A DNA stretch of 64,000 bases, taken from the NCBI RefSeq assembly GCF_001598295.1, contig NZ_BCYR01000011.1, positions 120,379-184,378 of the forward strand, read 5' to 3'. The notes under the pieces are model-generated. The model searched no databases and had not been told where the DNA came from. It worked only from the letters and a program-made list of their open reading frames with translations. Position numbers and translations under genes: made by a program. The DNA is from Klebsiella ornithinolytica NBRC 105727 = ATCC 31898. GTDB taxonomy: Bacteria > Pseudomonadota > Gammaproteobacteria > Enterobacterales > Enterobacteriaceae. Below, piece after piece: positions 41,179 to 51,849 of the stretch; within the stretch, counting starts at the first letter, position 1, and each line of letters opens with the position of its first letter.

Positions 41179-42939
41179 ATGACTCAAACGTTTATTCCCG
41201 GCAAAGATGCCGCCCTGGAAGATTCCATCGCCCGCTTCCAGCAGAAATTGCTCGACCTCGGATTTGATATTGAAGAGGCCTCATGGCTGAATCCCGTACC
41301 GCACGTGTGGTCAGTACATATCCGTGATAAAGAGTGCTCGCTGTGTTTCACCAACGGCAAAGGGGCAACCAAAAAAGCGGCGCTGGCCTCGGCTCTTGGT
41401 GAATATTTCGAGCGTCTGTCCACCAACTACTTTTTTGCTGACTTTTGGCTGGGCGAAACCATCGCTAACGGACCATTCGTCCACTATCCAAATGAGAAAT
41501 GGTTCCCGCTGACCGAAGACGATGAAGTGCCGGAAGGTCTGCTGGATCCTCGTCTGCGCGCATTTTACGATCCTGACGATCAGTTGACCGCCAGCATGCT
41601 GGTCGATCTGCAGTCGGGCAACGACGAACGCGGCGTTTGCGGCCTGCCGTTCACCCGCCAGTCCGATGGCGAAACCGTCTATATCCCGATGAATATCGTC
41701 GGCAACCTGTATGTCTCTAACGGGATGTCCGCAGGCAACACGGCGAACGAAGCGCGCGTTCAGGCACTGTCGGAAGTCTTCGAGCGTCACATTAAAAACC
41801 GCATCATCGCTGAGAGCATCAGCCTGCCAGAAATTCCGGCAGAGGTCATGGCGCGTTATCCAGGTGTGGTGGAGTCCATCAATAAGCTGGAAGCCGAAGG
41901 TTTCCCGATCTTTGCTTACGATGGCTCGCTGGGCGGCAAATACCCGGTTATCTGCGTGGTGTTGTTTAACCCGACCAACGGAACCTGCTTCGCCTCTTTC
42001 GGCGCGCATCCGGACTTCGGCGTCGCTCTCGAACGTACCGTCACCGAGCTGCTGCAAGGCCGTAGCCTGAAAGATCTCGATGTCTTTACGCCACCAACCT
42101 TCGATGACGAAGAAGTCGCTGAACACGCCAATCTTGAAACCCACTTTATTGATTCCAGCGGTCTGATCTCCTGGGATATGTTCAAACAGGATGCTGACTA
42201 TCCGTTCGTCGACTGGAGCTTCTCCGGCACCACGGAAGAAGAGTTCGCCACCCTGATGGCCATCTTTAAAGAAGAAGATAAAGAAGTTTACATCGCCGAT
42301 TATGAGCACCTGAGCGTCTACGCCTGCCGCATCATCGTTCCGGGAATGTCAGACATTTACCCGGCGGAAGATCTGTGGCTGGCCAATAACAGCATGGGCA
42401 GCCATCTGCGCGAAACCCTTCTCTCCCTGCCGGGCAGTGAATGGGAAAAAGAAGATTATCTGGCGCTGATCGAACAACTGGATGATGAAGGGAATGACGA
42501 CTTCACCCGCGTACGCGAGCTGCTGGGCCTGGCGACGGGCAAAGACAACGGCTGGTATACGCTGCGTATTGGCGAACTGAAAGCGATGCTGGCGCTGGCC
42601 GGTGGCGATCTGGAGCAGGCCTTGATCTGGACGGAATGGACCATTGAATTCAATGCGTCTATCTTCAGTGCGGAACGCGCAAATTACTACCGCTGCCTGC
42701 AGACGCTGCTGCTGCTCAGTCAGGAAGAAGAACGCCAGCCTCTGCAGTACCTGAATGCCTTTATCCGTATGTACGGCGCCGATGCGGTAGAAGCTGCCAG
42801 CGCGGCGATGAGCGGTGAAGCGCCGTTCTATGGCCTGCAGGCCGTAGATAGCGATCTCCAGGCTTTCCCGGCCCATCAGTCTTTACTGAAAGCCTATGAA
42901 AAACTGCAGCGGGCAAAAGCGGCATTCTGGGCTAAATAA
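41179..42939 (+). CDS. ycaO: YcaO-domain protein, RimO partner for S12 methylthiolation
   Basis: The protein has 586 residues, as in E. coli. The YcaO ATP-binding fold is in the N-terminal two thirds (FTNGKGATKKAALASALGEYFERLSTNYF, NEARVQALSEVFERHIKNRII). A helical, TPR-like C-terminal part follows (about 430-586). E. coli YcaO enhances RimO-dependent beta-methylthiolation of ribosomal protein S12. Related YcaO proteins use ATP to activate backbone amides. The gene lies upstream of focA-pfl and has its own terminator. Confidence 0.95.
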   Translation: MTQTFIPGKDAALEDSIARFQQKLLDLGFDIEEASWLNPVPHVWSVHIRDKECSLCFTNGKGATKKAALASALGEYFERLSTNYFFADFWLGETIANGPFVHYPNEKWFPLTEDDEVPEGLLDPRLRAFYDPDDQLTASMLVDLQSGNDERGVCGLPFTRQSDGETVYIPMNIVGNLYVSNGMSAGNTANEARVQALSEVFERHIKNRIIAESISLPEIPAEVMARYPGVVESINKLEAEGFPIFAYDGSLGGKYPVICVVLFNPTNGTCFASFGAHPDFGVALERTVTELLQGRSLKDLDVFTPPTFDDEEVAEHANLETHFIDSSGLISWDMFKQDADYPFVDWSFSGTTEEEFATLMAIFKEEDKEVYIADYEHLSVYACRIIVPGMSDIYPAEDLWLANNSMGSHLRETLLSLPGSEWEKEDYLALIEQLDDEGNDDFTRVRELLGLATGKDNGWYTLRIGELKAMLALAGGDLEQALIWTEWTIEFNASIFSAERANYYRCLQTLLLLSQEEERQPLQYLNAFIRMYGADAVEAASAAMSGEAPFYGLQAVDSDLQAFPAHQSLLKAYEKLQRAKAAFWAK

Positions 42940-42968
42940 GGCTTCATTTTACTGCCAGCCGCATTATT

Positions 42969-42996
42969 TACGGGGTCGATAAAGACCCCGTTTTTC
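42969..42996 (+). terminator. Rho-independent terminator of ycaO
   Basis: ACGGGGTC / GACCCCGT with a 6-nt loop is followed by TTTTC. Confidence 0.85.
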
Positions 42997-43034
42997 ATCG
43001 CTAAGTAGACCCGCGGCTAATTTGTAGTTGCAAC

Positions 43035-43113
43035 GTTAATTTACAGTAAACTTTTTTTACGCATCACTTTAGGATTGTTAATTTTAATAAAAAATACCCC
43101 ATTTTAATTAACC
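43035..43113. promoter_or_regulatory. Cluster of ArcA-type boxes upstream of focA
   Basis: Three GTTAATT-type motifs are present: GTTAATTTA (43035-43043), GTTAATTTTAAT (43077-43088) and, on the other strand, GGTTAATTAAAA (43102-43113). They match the ArcA-P half-site GTTAATTA. ArcA is a known activator of E. coli pfl. Confidence 0.5.
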
Positions 43114-43249
43114 GTCCACAGCGGCCCAAAATGAAAAAAATCAACATAAGTTGTAAATTTTAAAATTTATTTTTTTCATTTAAAACAATCATTTATTCCC
43201 ATAATAAGTCAAAACCACACATATCCAGGGCTTATAGTTCCGGTGGGAT

Positions 43250-43263
43250 ATGATCTACATCAA
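43250..43263 (+). promoter_or_regulatory. FNR box of the focA-pfl promoter
   Basis: ATGAT-N4-ATCAA has one mismatch to TTGAT-N4-ATCAA. If the downstream TAGTAT (43286-43291) is the -10, the box is centred near -41.5, the class II activating position used by FNR. A second -10 candidate, TATAAT, lies at 43273-43278. Confidence 0.75.
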
Positions 43264-43324
43264 TTTCCCTTCTATAATGCTTTGTTAGTATCTCACCGCC
43301 AACTTTTATAAAGAGAGAGTTAGT

Positions 43325-44182
43325 GTGAAAGCTGACAACCCTTTTGATCTTTTACTCCCTGCAGCCATGGCGAAAGTCGCCGAAGAAGCAGGTGTCTACA
43401 AAGCGACAAAGCACCCGATGAAGACGTTTTATCTGGCGATTACCGCTGGTGTTTTCATTTCCATTGCTTTTGTCTTCTATATTACGGCGACAACCGGCAC
43501 TGCCGCGATGCCTTTCGGAATTGCTAAACTGATCGGGGGGATCTGCTTTTCACTCGGCCTGATTCTTTGCGTCATCTGCGGTGCCGACCTGTTTACCTCC
43601 ACCGTACTTATCGTCGTGGCGAAAGCCAGCGGACGAATTACCTGGGGTCAACTGGCAAGAAACTGGCTCAACGTCTATGTTGGTAACCTGATAGGTGCAC
43701 TGCTGTTTGTATTGCTGATGTGGTTATCTGGCGAGTATATGACCGCCAACGGTGCATGGGGCCTGAACGTCCTGCAAACCGCCGACCACAAAATGCACCA
43801 TACATTTATTGAAGCCGTGTGTCTGGGTATCCTGGCTAACCTGATGGTCTGTCTGGCGGTGTGGATGAGCTACTCCGGTCGCAGCCTGATGGATAAAGCC
43901 ATGATTATGGTTTTACCGGTGGCGATGTTTGTTGCCAGCGGCTTTGAGCACAGTATCGCTAACATGTTTATGATCCCGCTGGGTATCGTAATTCGCGACT
44001 TTGCAACCCCGGAATTCTGGACCGCGATTGGTTCTGCTCCGGAAAATTTCTCTCACCTGACCGTGATGAACTTCATTACTGATAACCTGATTCCGGTAAC
44101 TATCGGGAACATTATCGGCGGTGGTCTGCTGGTTGGGTTGACATACTGGGTCATTTACCTGCGTGGCGACGACCATCACTAA
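43325..44182 (+). CDS. focA: Formate channel FocA
   Basis: FocA is a pentameric inner-membrane channel that exports and imports formate made by PflB. It has 285 residues, as in E. coli, with six transmembrane segments. LILCVICGADLFTS and FEHSIANMFMIPLGI, including the conserved pore His, are present. The start is GTG, as in E. coli, with AAAGAGAGAG just upstream. It is followed by pflB after 51 bp in the same operon. Confidence 0.97.
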   Translation: MKADNPFDLLLPAAMAKVAEEAGVYKATKHPMKTFYLAITAGVFISIAFVFYITATTGTAAMPFGIAKLIGGICFSLGLILCVICGADLFTSTVLIVVAKASGRITWGQLARNWLNVYVGNLIGALLFVLLMWLSGEYMTANGAWGLNVLQTADHKMHHTFIEAVCLGILANLMVCLAVWMSYSGRSLMDKAMIMVLPVAMFVASGFEHSIANMFMIPLGIVIRDFATPEFWTAIGSAPENFSHLTVMNFITDNLIPVTIGNIIGGGLLVGLTYWVIYLRGDDHH

Positions 44183-44233
44183 GGGCCGTTTCAGGCAGTA
44201 AATAAAAAATCCACTTAAGAAGGTAGGTGTTAC

Positions 44234-46516
<2,283 letters not shown>

Positions 46517-46554
46517 TGGTTGTGACTGAAATCGCGATTTAAAAAGCGTACAAT

Positions 46555-46583
46555 AAAGGCTCCACGTAAGTGGGGCCTTTTTA
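46555..46583 (+). terminator. Rho-independent terminator after pflB
   Basis: AAAGGCTCCAC / GTGGGGCCTTT with a 4-nt loop and TTTTT tail. It separates pflB from pflA. Confidence 0.85.
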
Positions 46584-46716
46584 GCACCTCTCGTACTACA
46601 GTCTCTTTTGCCCGCTATCTATACTGCATGGATAACAGCCAAAACAGACTTAACACAGCCGGTTTGAGCTGTGCATCACAGGCCCCGGACGGGCCGAATC
46701 TGGAGATATCACCGCA

Positions 46717-47457
46717 ATGTCAACTATTGGTCGTATTCACTCCTTTGAATCCTGCGGCACCGTCGATGGCCCCGGGATCCGCTTTATCACCTTCTTCCAG
46801 GGCTGCCTGATGCGCTGCCTGTATTGCCACAACCGTGACACCTGGGATACCCACGGCGGCACCGAAGTCACCGTCGAAAGCCTGATGAAAGAGGTTGTAA
46901 CCTATCGCCACTTTATGAACGCTTCCGGCGGCGGCGTGACCGCGTCCGGCGGTGAGGCCATTTTGCAGGCCGAGTTCGTGCGCGACTGGTTCCGCGCCTG
47001 CCGCAAAGAAGGCATTCATACCTGCCTCGATACCAACGGCTTTGTTCGTCGCTACGACCCGGTTATTGACGAGCTGCTTGAAGTAACCGATCTGGTCATG
47101 CTCGACCTCAAACAGATGAATGATGAGATCCATCAGAATCTGGTTGGCGTGTCTAACCACCGTACGCTGGAGTTTGCCCGCTACTTATCGAATAAAAACA
47201 TCAAAGTCTGGATTCGTTACGTGGTGGTTCCCGGCTGGTCTGACGATGATGATTCCGCGCACCGCCTCGGCGAGTTTACCCGCGATATGGGCAATGTCGA
47301 AAAAATCGAACTGCTGCCCTATCACGAGTTAGGCAAGCACAAATGGGTAGCGATGGGTGAAGAGTACAAGCTGGATGGCGTACATCCGCCTAAGAAAGAG
47401 ACCATGGATCGGGTCAAAGGCATTCTCGAGCAGTATGGCCATAAGGTCATGTACTAA
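46717..47457 (+). CDS. pflA: Pyruvate formate-lyase 1-activating enzyme
   Basis: PflA is a radical-SAM enzyme that abstracts hydrogen from Gly734 of PflB. It has 246 residues, as in E. coli. The cluster motif [10 protein letters not shown] begins at Cys30 (Cys30, Cys34, Cys37). The SAM-binding GGE triad is in [10 protein letters not shown]. The start is supported by GGAGA. It lies 200 bp after pflB behind a terminator, so it has its own promoter or depends on read-through. Confidence 0.97.
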   Translation: MSTIGRIHSFESCGTVDGPGIRFITFFQGCLMRCLYCHNRDTWDTHGGTEVTVESLMKEVVTYRHFMNASGGGVTASGGEAILQAEFVRDWFRACRKEGIHTCLDTNGFVRRYDPVIDELLEVTDLVMLDLKQMNDEIHQNLVGVSNHRTLEFARYLSNKNIKVWIRYVVVPGWSDDDDSAHRLGEFTRDMGNVEKIELLPYHELGKHKWVAMGEEYKLDGVHPPKKETMDRVKGILEQYGHKVMY

Positions 47458-47492
47458 GCCGACGGGCGGCGTGGCCGGCTAAGCAGAATTTT

Positions 47493-47525
47493 CCCCGGAT
47501 AACGACGCAGAACGTCTTATCCGGG
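47493..47525. repeat. REP-type palindromic element downstream of pflA
   Basis: CCCGGATAA and TTATCCGGG flank a short core in the space between convergent pflA and the RpiR-type regulator. It is the same family as 5630-5666. Confidence 0.7.
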
Positions 47526-47546
47526 TGGAAAACGCTTCGGCAAGCA

Positions 47547-48395
47547 TTACGACATAAAGTATTGCGACAGCTTATTCGCCACGCTTTCAATCGAGAAAAT
47601 GCGTTTCTGATGCGCCTTACGATATTCCGCATAGCGCTCATCCTGCTCCTCCAGCGCGCGAAGCATTCGATCGGCAACCATCATTGCCCCCGCAATTTCG
47701 GCAAATCCTGATTCACCTTCTCCCTGTAAAGCCACCGCGGCCTGCAGGTTCCAGTCCGATAAACGGGCCAGCGGCGTAAACGTGCCGCGGGTCAGCGACA
47801 ATATTTTCACCCCCTGCTGCTTCGCCAGCGTCAAAGCCTGGATCATATCCGCCGAGGCCTGTTCGGTATGCACGACGATAATTCCCGTCTTTTGCCGATC
47901 GGTTGCTATCGGGATCGCCGCCGGATAAGAGCGATCGACGAAGCTGGCAACTTTGCCCATGTTGATTAAATTCATTTGCAGAAACAGGGCAACGGGCACC
48001 GCCGTACCCACCGCATAAATAGCGATGTTATTCAGCGCATTCAGCCACACCGCTGCGTTTTGCAGCTCCTGAGCATCGATAATGGTATTGCTATCGCGAA
48101 TGCTCGCCAGCACCGGCGCAATATCGTCGTCATCGCCGGCTTCCGGGCGGGCAGCCCCCTGCTCAACCGCCAGCGCCGTTCTGAAATCGGAAAAACCTTT
48201 AAATCCAAACGCCCGACAAAAACGGGTGATGCTGCCTTCGCTGGTAGCCACAGAGTCGGCCAGTTCTGAAATCGTATGCCGCATCACAAAATCAGGATTT
48301 TCCGCAATAAAACGGCCCACTTTCTCCAGTATCGGGCTGAGTTCTGAAGACCCATTTCGTATGTTTATCAACAGGTTGTTATCTATCTGGCTCAT
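47547..48395 (-). CDS. RpiR/MurR-family transcriptional regulator
   Basis: The protein has 282 residues from ATG 48395, which follows GAAAGG; an in-frame ATG at 48422 lacks a ribosome site. The N-terminal HTH_6 domain (about 25-75, with ISELADSVATSEGSITRFCRAFGFKGFSDFR) is typical of RpiR regulators. A SIS sugar-phosphate isomerase-like domain (about 110-240, with YAVGTAVPVALFLQMNL and TGIIVVHTEQASADMIQAL) senses phosphosugars. It is divergent from the PTS-transketolase operon and most likely controls it. The effector is probably the phosphorylated substrate. No specific gene name is recognised. Confidence 0.9.
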   Translation of the reverse strand: MSQIDNNLLINIRNGSSELSPILEKVGRFIAENPDFVMRHTISELADSVATSEGSITRFCRAFGFKGFSDFRTALAVEQGAARPEAGDDDDIAPVLASIRDSNTIIDAQELQNAAVWLNALNNIAIYAVGTAVPVALFLQMNLINMGKVASFVDRSYPAAIPIATDRQKTGIIVVHTEQASADMIQALTLAKQQGVKILSLTRGTFTPLARLSDWNLQAAVALQGEGESGFAEIAGAMMVADRMLRALEEQDERYAEYRKAHQKRIFSIESVANKLSQYFMS

Positions 48396-48417
48396 TTTTT
48401 GCCTTTCTTGCTCAAAA

Positions 48418-48433
48418 TGCAAACACAGTCACA
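48418..48433. promoter_or_regulatory. Candidate CRP site in the regulator-PTS intergenic region
   Basis: TGCAA-N6-TCACA has one perfect and one degenerate half compared with TGTGA-N6-TCACA. It is placed upstream of a PTS operon, where catabolite control is usual. Confidence 0.4.
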
Positions 48434-48451
48434 TCTTTCGTTTCGCGCTAA

Positions 48452-48469
48452 AGATAATAATTATTATCT
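48452..48469. promoter_or_regulatory. Perfect 18-bp palindrome, candidate RpiR operator 1
   Basis: AGATAATAATTATTATCT is its own reverse complement. It lies between the divergent regulator and PTS genes and shares the core AATAATTATT with a second palindrome centred exactly 30 bp further right. Confidence 0.55.
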
Positions 48470-48482
48470 CACACAAACAAAT

Positions 48483-48498
48483 AAAAATAATTATTTTT
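48483..48498. promoter_or_regulatory. Perfect 16-bp palindrome, candidate RpiR operator 2
   Basis: AAAAATAATTATTTTT, centred at 48490.5, lies about 20 bp before the EIIB gene. It shares its central ten bases with the palindrome at 48452-48469. Confidence 0.45.
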
Positions 48499-48517
48499 AC
48501 AAACAGGAGAACATCTC

Positions 48518-48793
48518 ATGAAAGGTCTCATCGTCTGTCGCACCGGTATGGGCAGTTCCTTAATGCTCAAAATAAAAGCACAAAAAATCATCGATAAACA
48601 CGGCTGGGATATCGAGCTGGAACACGACGTCCTCTCCGGGTTACGAACCTGGCGAGATATTGATTTCGTGATCACGATGCGCGATCTCACCGAGGAAGTC
48701 GAAGCTGCCGGATTTAACGCTATCGGTATCACCGACCTGATGAACAGTGAAGAAATGGAATCAGCGCTTATCCGCGTAATCCAGCACAACTAA
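48518..48793 (+). CDS. PTS system EIIB component, ascorbate/UlaB-like
   Basis: This is a 91-residue cytoplasmic EIIB. The phosphocysteine is Cys7 in the loop VCRTGMGSSLMLKIK, the pattern of the UlaB/SgaB and lactose/cellobiose EIIB folds. It takes phosphate from EIIA and passes it to the sugar bound to EIIC. It is the first gene of the operon, with AGGAG upstream of ATG. The EIIC neighbour is of the UlaA type, which supports the ascorbate/pentitol-like superfamily. The substrate is not known. Confidence 0.9.
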   Translation: MKGLIVCRTGMGSSLMLKIKAQKIIDKHGWDIELEHDVLSGLRTWRDIDFVITMRDLTEEVEAAGFNAIGITDLMNSEEMESALIRVIQHN

Positions 48794-48810
48794 CCTCTCC
48801 CGGAGGCAAT

Positions 48811-50076
48811 ATGGATTTCCTCAGATTTATTGTATTCGACATTCTGGGCGTCACCCCACTTTTAGTTGGTTTTATCGCATTAATTGGCTTATTGATCCAA
48901 CGAAAGCCCATTGAAAAAGTGCTCTCCGGGACTTTCAAAACCATTGTCGGCTTTCTGGTTTTTGCCGGCGGGGCCGGGCTGGCCGTGACCTCTCTCGGCA
49001 ATTTTCAGACATTATTTAGCGATGGCTTTGGTCTGAAAGGCGTGATGCCGCTGGCGGAAGCGCTGACCGGGCTGGCGCAAACTAAATTCGCGATGTGCGT
49101 CTCGCTGATTATGGTGATTGGTTTTGGCTGGAACCTGTTCTTTGCCCGCGTGACCCCTTTCAAATACATCTTTCTCACCGGACAGCATAATCTCTATCTC
49201 TCGGCCCTGCTGACCGTCACCTTGAAAGCGCTCGGCTATAGCGACATGACCACCATTATTGTCGGTTCAATCCTGCTGGGGCTGGCCGCCTGTCTGTACC
49301 CGGCAATTGCCCAGCCGTGGATGAGAAAAATCACCGGTAATGATGAAATTGCGATGGGGCACTACGTGACGCTGGCCTACGCGGCATCCGGATGGATCGG
49401 TTCAAAGGTGGGCGATCCTAAACAGTCGACCGAAAAGCTGAACCTGCCCGGCTGGCTGGGGATCTTTAAAGATTACATCGTCTCCGTATCAATCTCGGTC
49501 AGTATTTTCTATTACATTGCGGCGCTCGCCGCCGGGAAAGCGGCGGTCACGGCGGCGGCTGGCGGAATGCACTGGCTGGTTTACCCTCTGTTCCAGTCGC
49601 TCACTTTCACCGCGTCTCTGTACATCATCATTACCGGGGTACGCCTGCTGCTGTCTGAAATTGTCCCGGCCTTCCTCGGCATTTCGGAGAAATTCATTCC
49701 CAACGCCAAACCCGCCCTCGATTGCCCGGTCGTTTTCCCGTATGCGCCAACCGCCACGGTACTGGGATTTATCTCTTCATTTGTTGGCGGGCTGGTGGTG
49801 ATGGGCTTTCTGGCGATCCTCGGGCAAACCGTCATTATTCCGGTGGCGATCCCCTACTTCTTTATCGGCGCCACCGCGGCGGTATTTGGTAACGCTTCGG
49901 GCGGCTGGAAAGGAGCTATCGCCGGCAGCTTCGTCACCGGGATCCTGATCGGCATCGGTCCTGCGTTGATCTACCCCATCATGGAGTCCGTCGGCCTGTC
50001 GGGAACCAGTTTCCCGGAAACCGACTTTGTCGCCCTGGGCCTGGTTGTGTACTACATCGGCAAAATGCTGCCATAA
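48811..50076 (+). CDS. PTS system EIIC component, UlaA/SgaT-like
   Basis: This 421-residue integral membrane protein has about ten or more hydrophobic helices, as in the UlaA (SgaT) family of the ascorbate-galactitol PTS superfamily. The stretch FARVTPFKYIFLTGQHNLYLSALL resembles the substrate-binding region of UlaA. The start has GGAGG upstream. It forms the transport channel with the preceding EIIB and the distal EIIA. The substrate is unknown, but partner genes point to a ketose or compound yielding a transketolase donor. Confidence 0.9.
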   Translation: MDFLRFIVFDILGVTPLLVGFIALIGLLIQRKPIEKVLSGTFKTIVGFLVFAGGAGLAVTSLGNFQTLFSDGFGLKGVMPLAEALTGLAQTKFAMCVSLIMVIGFGWNLFFARVTPFKYIFLTGQHNLYLSALLTVTLKALGYSDMTTIIVGSILLGLAACLYPAIAQPWMRKITGNDEIAMGHYVTLAYAASGWIGSKVGDPKQSTEKLNLPGWLGIFKDYIVSVSISVSIFYYIAALAAGKAAVTAAAGGMHWLVYPLFQSLTFTASLYIIITGVRLLLSEIVPAFLGISEKFIPNAKPALDCPVVFPYAPTATVLGFISSFVGGLVVMGFLAILGQTVIIPVAIPYFFIGATAAVFGNASGGWKGAIAGSFVTGILIGIGPALIYPIMESVGLSGTSFPETDFVALGLVVYYIGKMLP

Positions 50077-50088
50077 GAAGGAAACCAC

Positions 50089-50886
50089 ATGAACATTGAT
50101 GAACTGAAGTCCCATGCGCTCGCCGCTCGCCGCGATATTGTCACGATGATTTATGAGTCCGGCATTGGCCACCCGGGCGGCGCCTTATCGATAATCGATA
50201 TCCTCACCTGGATCTATTATCAGGAGGTTGACCTGGCGGCCTCGCCCCGCGCGCGCGTCGTTATGAGCAAAGGGCACGCCGTTGCCGCGCAGTACGCCAT
50301 GCTTTACCAAAAAGGGAAAATCGATCGCAGCGAGTTCAATACCTTCCGCCAGATCAATTCGCGCCTGCAGGGACACCCCAGCATAAAATCGCTGCCGGAT
50401 GTCGATGCGACGACCGGTTTGCTCGGCCAGGGGCTATCCGTCGCCTTCGGTATGGCGGCCGCTAAAAAGCGCCGCGACGAGCCTCATCGGGTATTTGCCA
50501 TCATCGGTGATGGCGAAATGCACGAAGGGCAAATCTGGGAAACCTTACAGCAGGCCGGGCATATGAAAATGGATAATCTGGTCGCGATTATCGATTACAA
50601 CGGCTTCTCTTCCCACGATCCGGTCAATGAGGTGGTTAATCTCGAGCCGCTGGCGGATAAGATCCGCAGCTTTGGCTGGCACGTGCTGGAGCTGCATAAC
50701 GGTAATGATATGCACCAGGTGGCCGACACCCTGATGCTCTCCCGCCATCTGAAAGGCAAGCCGGTAGCCATCGTTGCCCATACCACCAAGGGCTCCGGCG
50801 TCAGCTATATGGAAAATAACGGCGACTGGCACTCAAAAACCCCGACCACAGAACAATACCAGCAGGCAATGGAGGAGTTACAGTGA
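50089..50886 (+). CDS. Split transketolase, N-terminal (thiamine diphosphate) subunit
   Basis: This 265-residue protein is the pyrophosphate-binding half of transketolase. SGIGHPGGALSIIDIL and SKGHAVAAQYAML are typical. The ThDP motif GDGEMHEGQIWETLQQAGHMKMDNLVAIIDYN covers about 142-173. Split two-gene transketolases occur in several sugar pathways, for example the apulose-4-phosphate transketolase AptAB. Here the pair is inside a PTS operon. The gene starts 12 bp after EIIC and the next start overlaps its stop. Confidence 0.92.
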   Translation: MNIDELKSHALAARRDIVTMIYESGIGHPGGALSIIDILTWIYYQEVDLAASPRARVVMSKGHAVAAQYAMLYQKGKIDRSEFNTFRQINSRLQGHPSIKSLPDVDATTGLLGQGLSVAFGMAAAKKRRDEPHRVFAIIGDGEMHEGQIWETLQQAGHMKMDNLVAIIDYNGFSSHDPVNEVVNLEPLADKIRSFGWHVLELHNGNDMHQVADTLMLSRHLKGKPVAIVAHTTKGSGVSYMENNGDWHSKTPTTEQYQQAMEELQ

Positions 50887-51797
50887 TGAAAGCACCGCGT
50901 GATGAGATCGGTAATGCACTGATTGCCCTGAAAGAAAAAGGCTACCCCATCGTCGCTATCGATAGTGACTTAGCCAGTTCAACCCGCACCGACCAGTTTC
51001 AGGCGCGCTACCCGGAGGCCTTCTTCGAAATGGGGATTGCGGAAGGTTCAGCGATGAGTTTTGCCGTGGGTCAGGCGCTTGAGGGCTATATCCCCTTCTA
51101 TGTCAATTTTGCGATGTTTGTAACGGGGACGGCATGGACCCAGCTGCGACAGGCCTGCTACGCCAAAGCCAACGTCAAGCTGGTGGGTAGCCATCCGGGA
51201 ATGGATGATGGCCCGGACGGCGCCTCGCACCACGCGCTGGAGGATCTTGCCCTGACCCGCGTGCTGCCGGGCCTGACGATCCTGACGCCGGCCGATGCCG
51301 AAGAAATAGCCGACGCCTTTGAGCAGGCGGCAAAAATCAAAGGCCCGGTTTATATCCGCGTGGCGCGTGAACCGATGCCGGTGCGCGATAAGAGCGTAAT
51401 CCCCCGGGTCACCGATATCGCGGCCATCGCTAGCAGCGGCAACGAGTTCGCCATTCTCTTTGAGGGCACGGTGCTGGAACAGGCCAGCGAAGGCTATGAA
51501 AAGCTGATTGCCAGCGGCAAGAAAGGCAAGCTCATCCACGTGGCGACGCTCAAACCGTTTAACCAGCAGGAGTTTTATGCGCTGGTAGCAGACTGTCCGC
51601 AGATCGCCACGCTGGAGAATCACACGGTAAACGGCGGCCTTGGCGGCCAGGTAGCCGAAGCGATGGCCCAGGCGGCCCATCCGGCGCGCCTGACGCGCCT
51701 GGGAACGCAGGATACCTTCACCGAGTCGGGCAACAGCCGGCAGCTCAAGGCAAAATACGGCATCTCCGGCGAGGCGCTGTATAACGCGCTTCGCTGA
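50886..51797 (+). CDS. Split transketolase, C-terminal (pyrimidine) subunit
   Basis: This 303-residue protein holds the pyrimidine-binding and C-terminal domains of transketolase. The conserved catalytic Glu is in FFEMGIAEGSAMSFAVG, and VGSHPGMDDGPDGASHHALEDLALTRVLPGL follows. ATG 50886 overlaps the previous stop (TGATG) and has GGAGGAG eight bases upstream; a GTG at 50883 is the alternative. With the preceding gene it would form an alpha2-beta2-like enzyme moving a two-carbon ketol unit. The donor is not identified. Confidence 0.92.
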   Translation: MKAPRDEIGNALIALKEKGYPIVAIDSDLASSTRTDQFQARYPEAFFEMGIAEGSAMSFAVGQALEGYIPFYVNFAMFVTGTAWTQLRQACYAKANVKLVGSHPGMDDGPDGASHHALEDLALTRVLPGLTILTPADAEEIADAFEQAAKIKGPVYIRVAREPMPVRDKSVIPRVTDIAAIASSGNEFAILFEGTVLEQASEGYEKLIASGKKGKLIHVATLKPFNQQEFYALVADCPQIATLENHTVNGGLGGQVAEAMAQAAHPARLTRLGTQDTFTESGNSRQLKAKYGISGEALYNALR

Positions 51798-51806
51798 CCG
51801 TCGCAC

Positions 51807-51838
51807 GAGCCGGTCGCCCACTGACCGGCTCGCTATTT
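51807..51838 (+). terminator. Intra-operon hairpin between transketolase C and EIIA
   Basis: GAGCCGGTC / GACCGGCTC, a perfect 9-bp stem with a 7-nt loop, is followed by GCTATTTGA. It is a weak terminator or stabiliser in the 52-bp gap before EIIA. Confidence 0.5.
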
Positions 51839-51849
51839 GAGGAGCCGAC

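Larger units (their letters stand above)
42997..43324 (+). promoter_or_regulatory. AT-rich focA-pfl regulatory region
   Basis: This long leader/promoter stretch is strongly AT-rich with no ORF. In E. coli the matching region carries ArcA, FNR, IHF and NarL sites and multiple promoters. The sites I can read are listed separately. Confidence 0.65.

Noticed and set aside
46628..46810. 60-codon plus-strand frame between pflB and pflA
   Set aside because: It runs into pflA in another frame, has no ribosome site and no conserved look.
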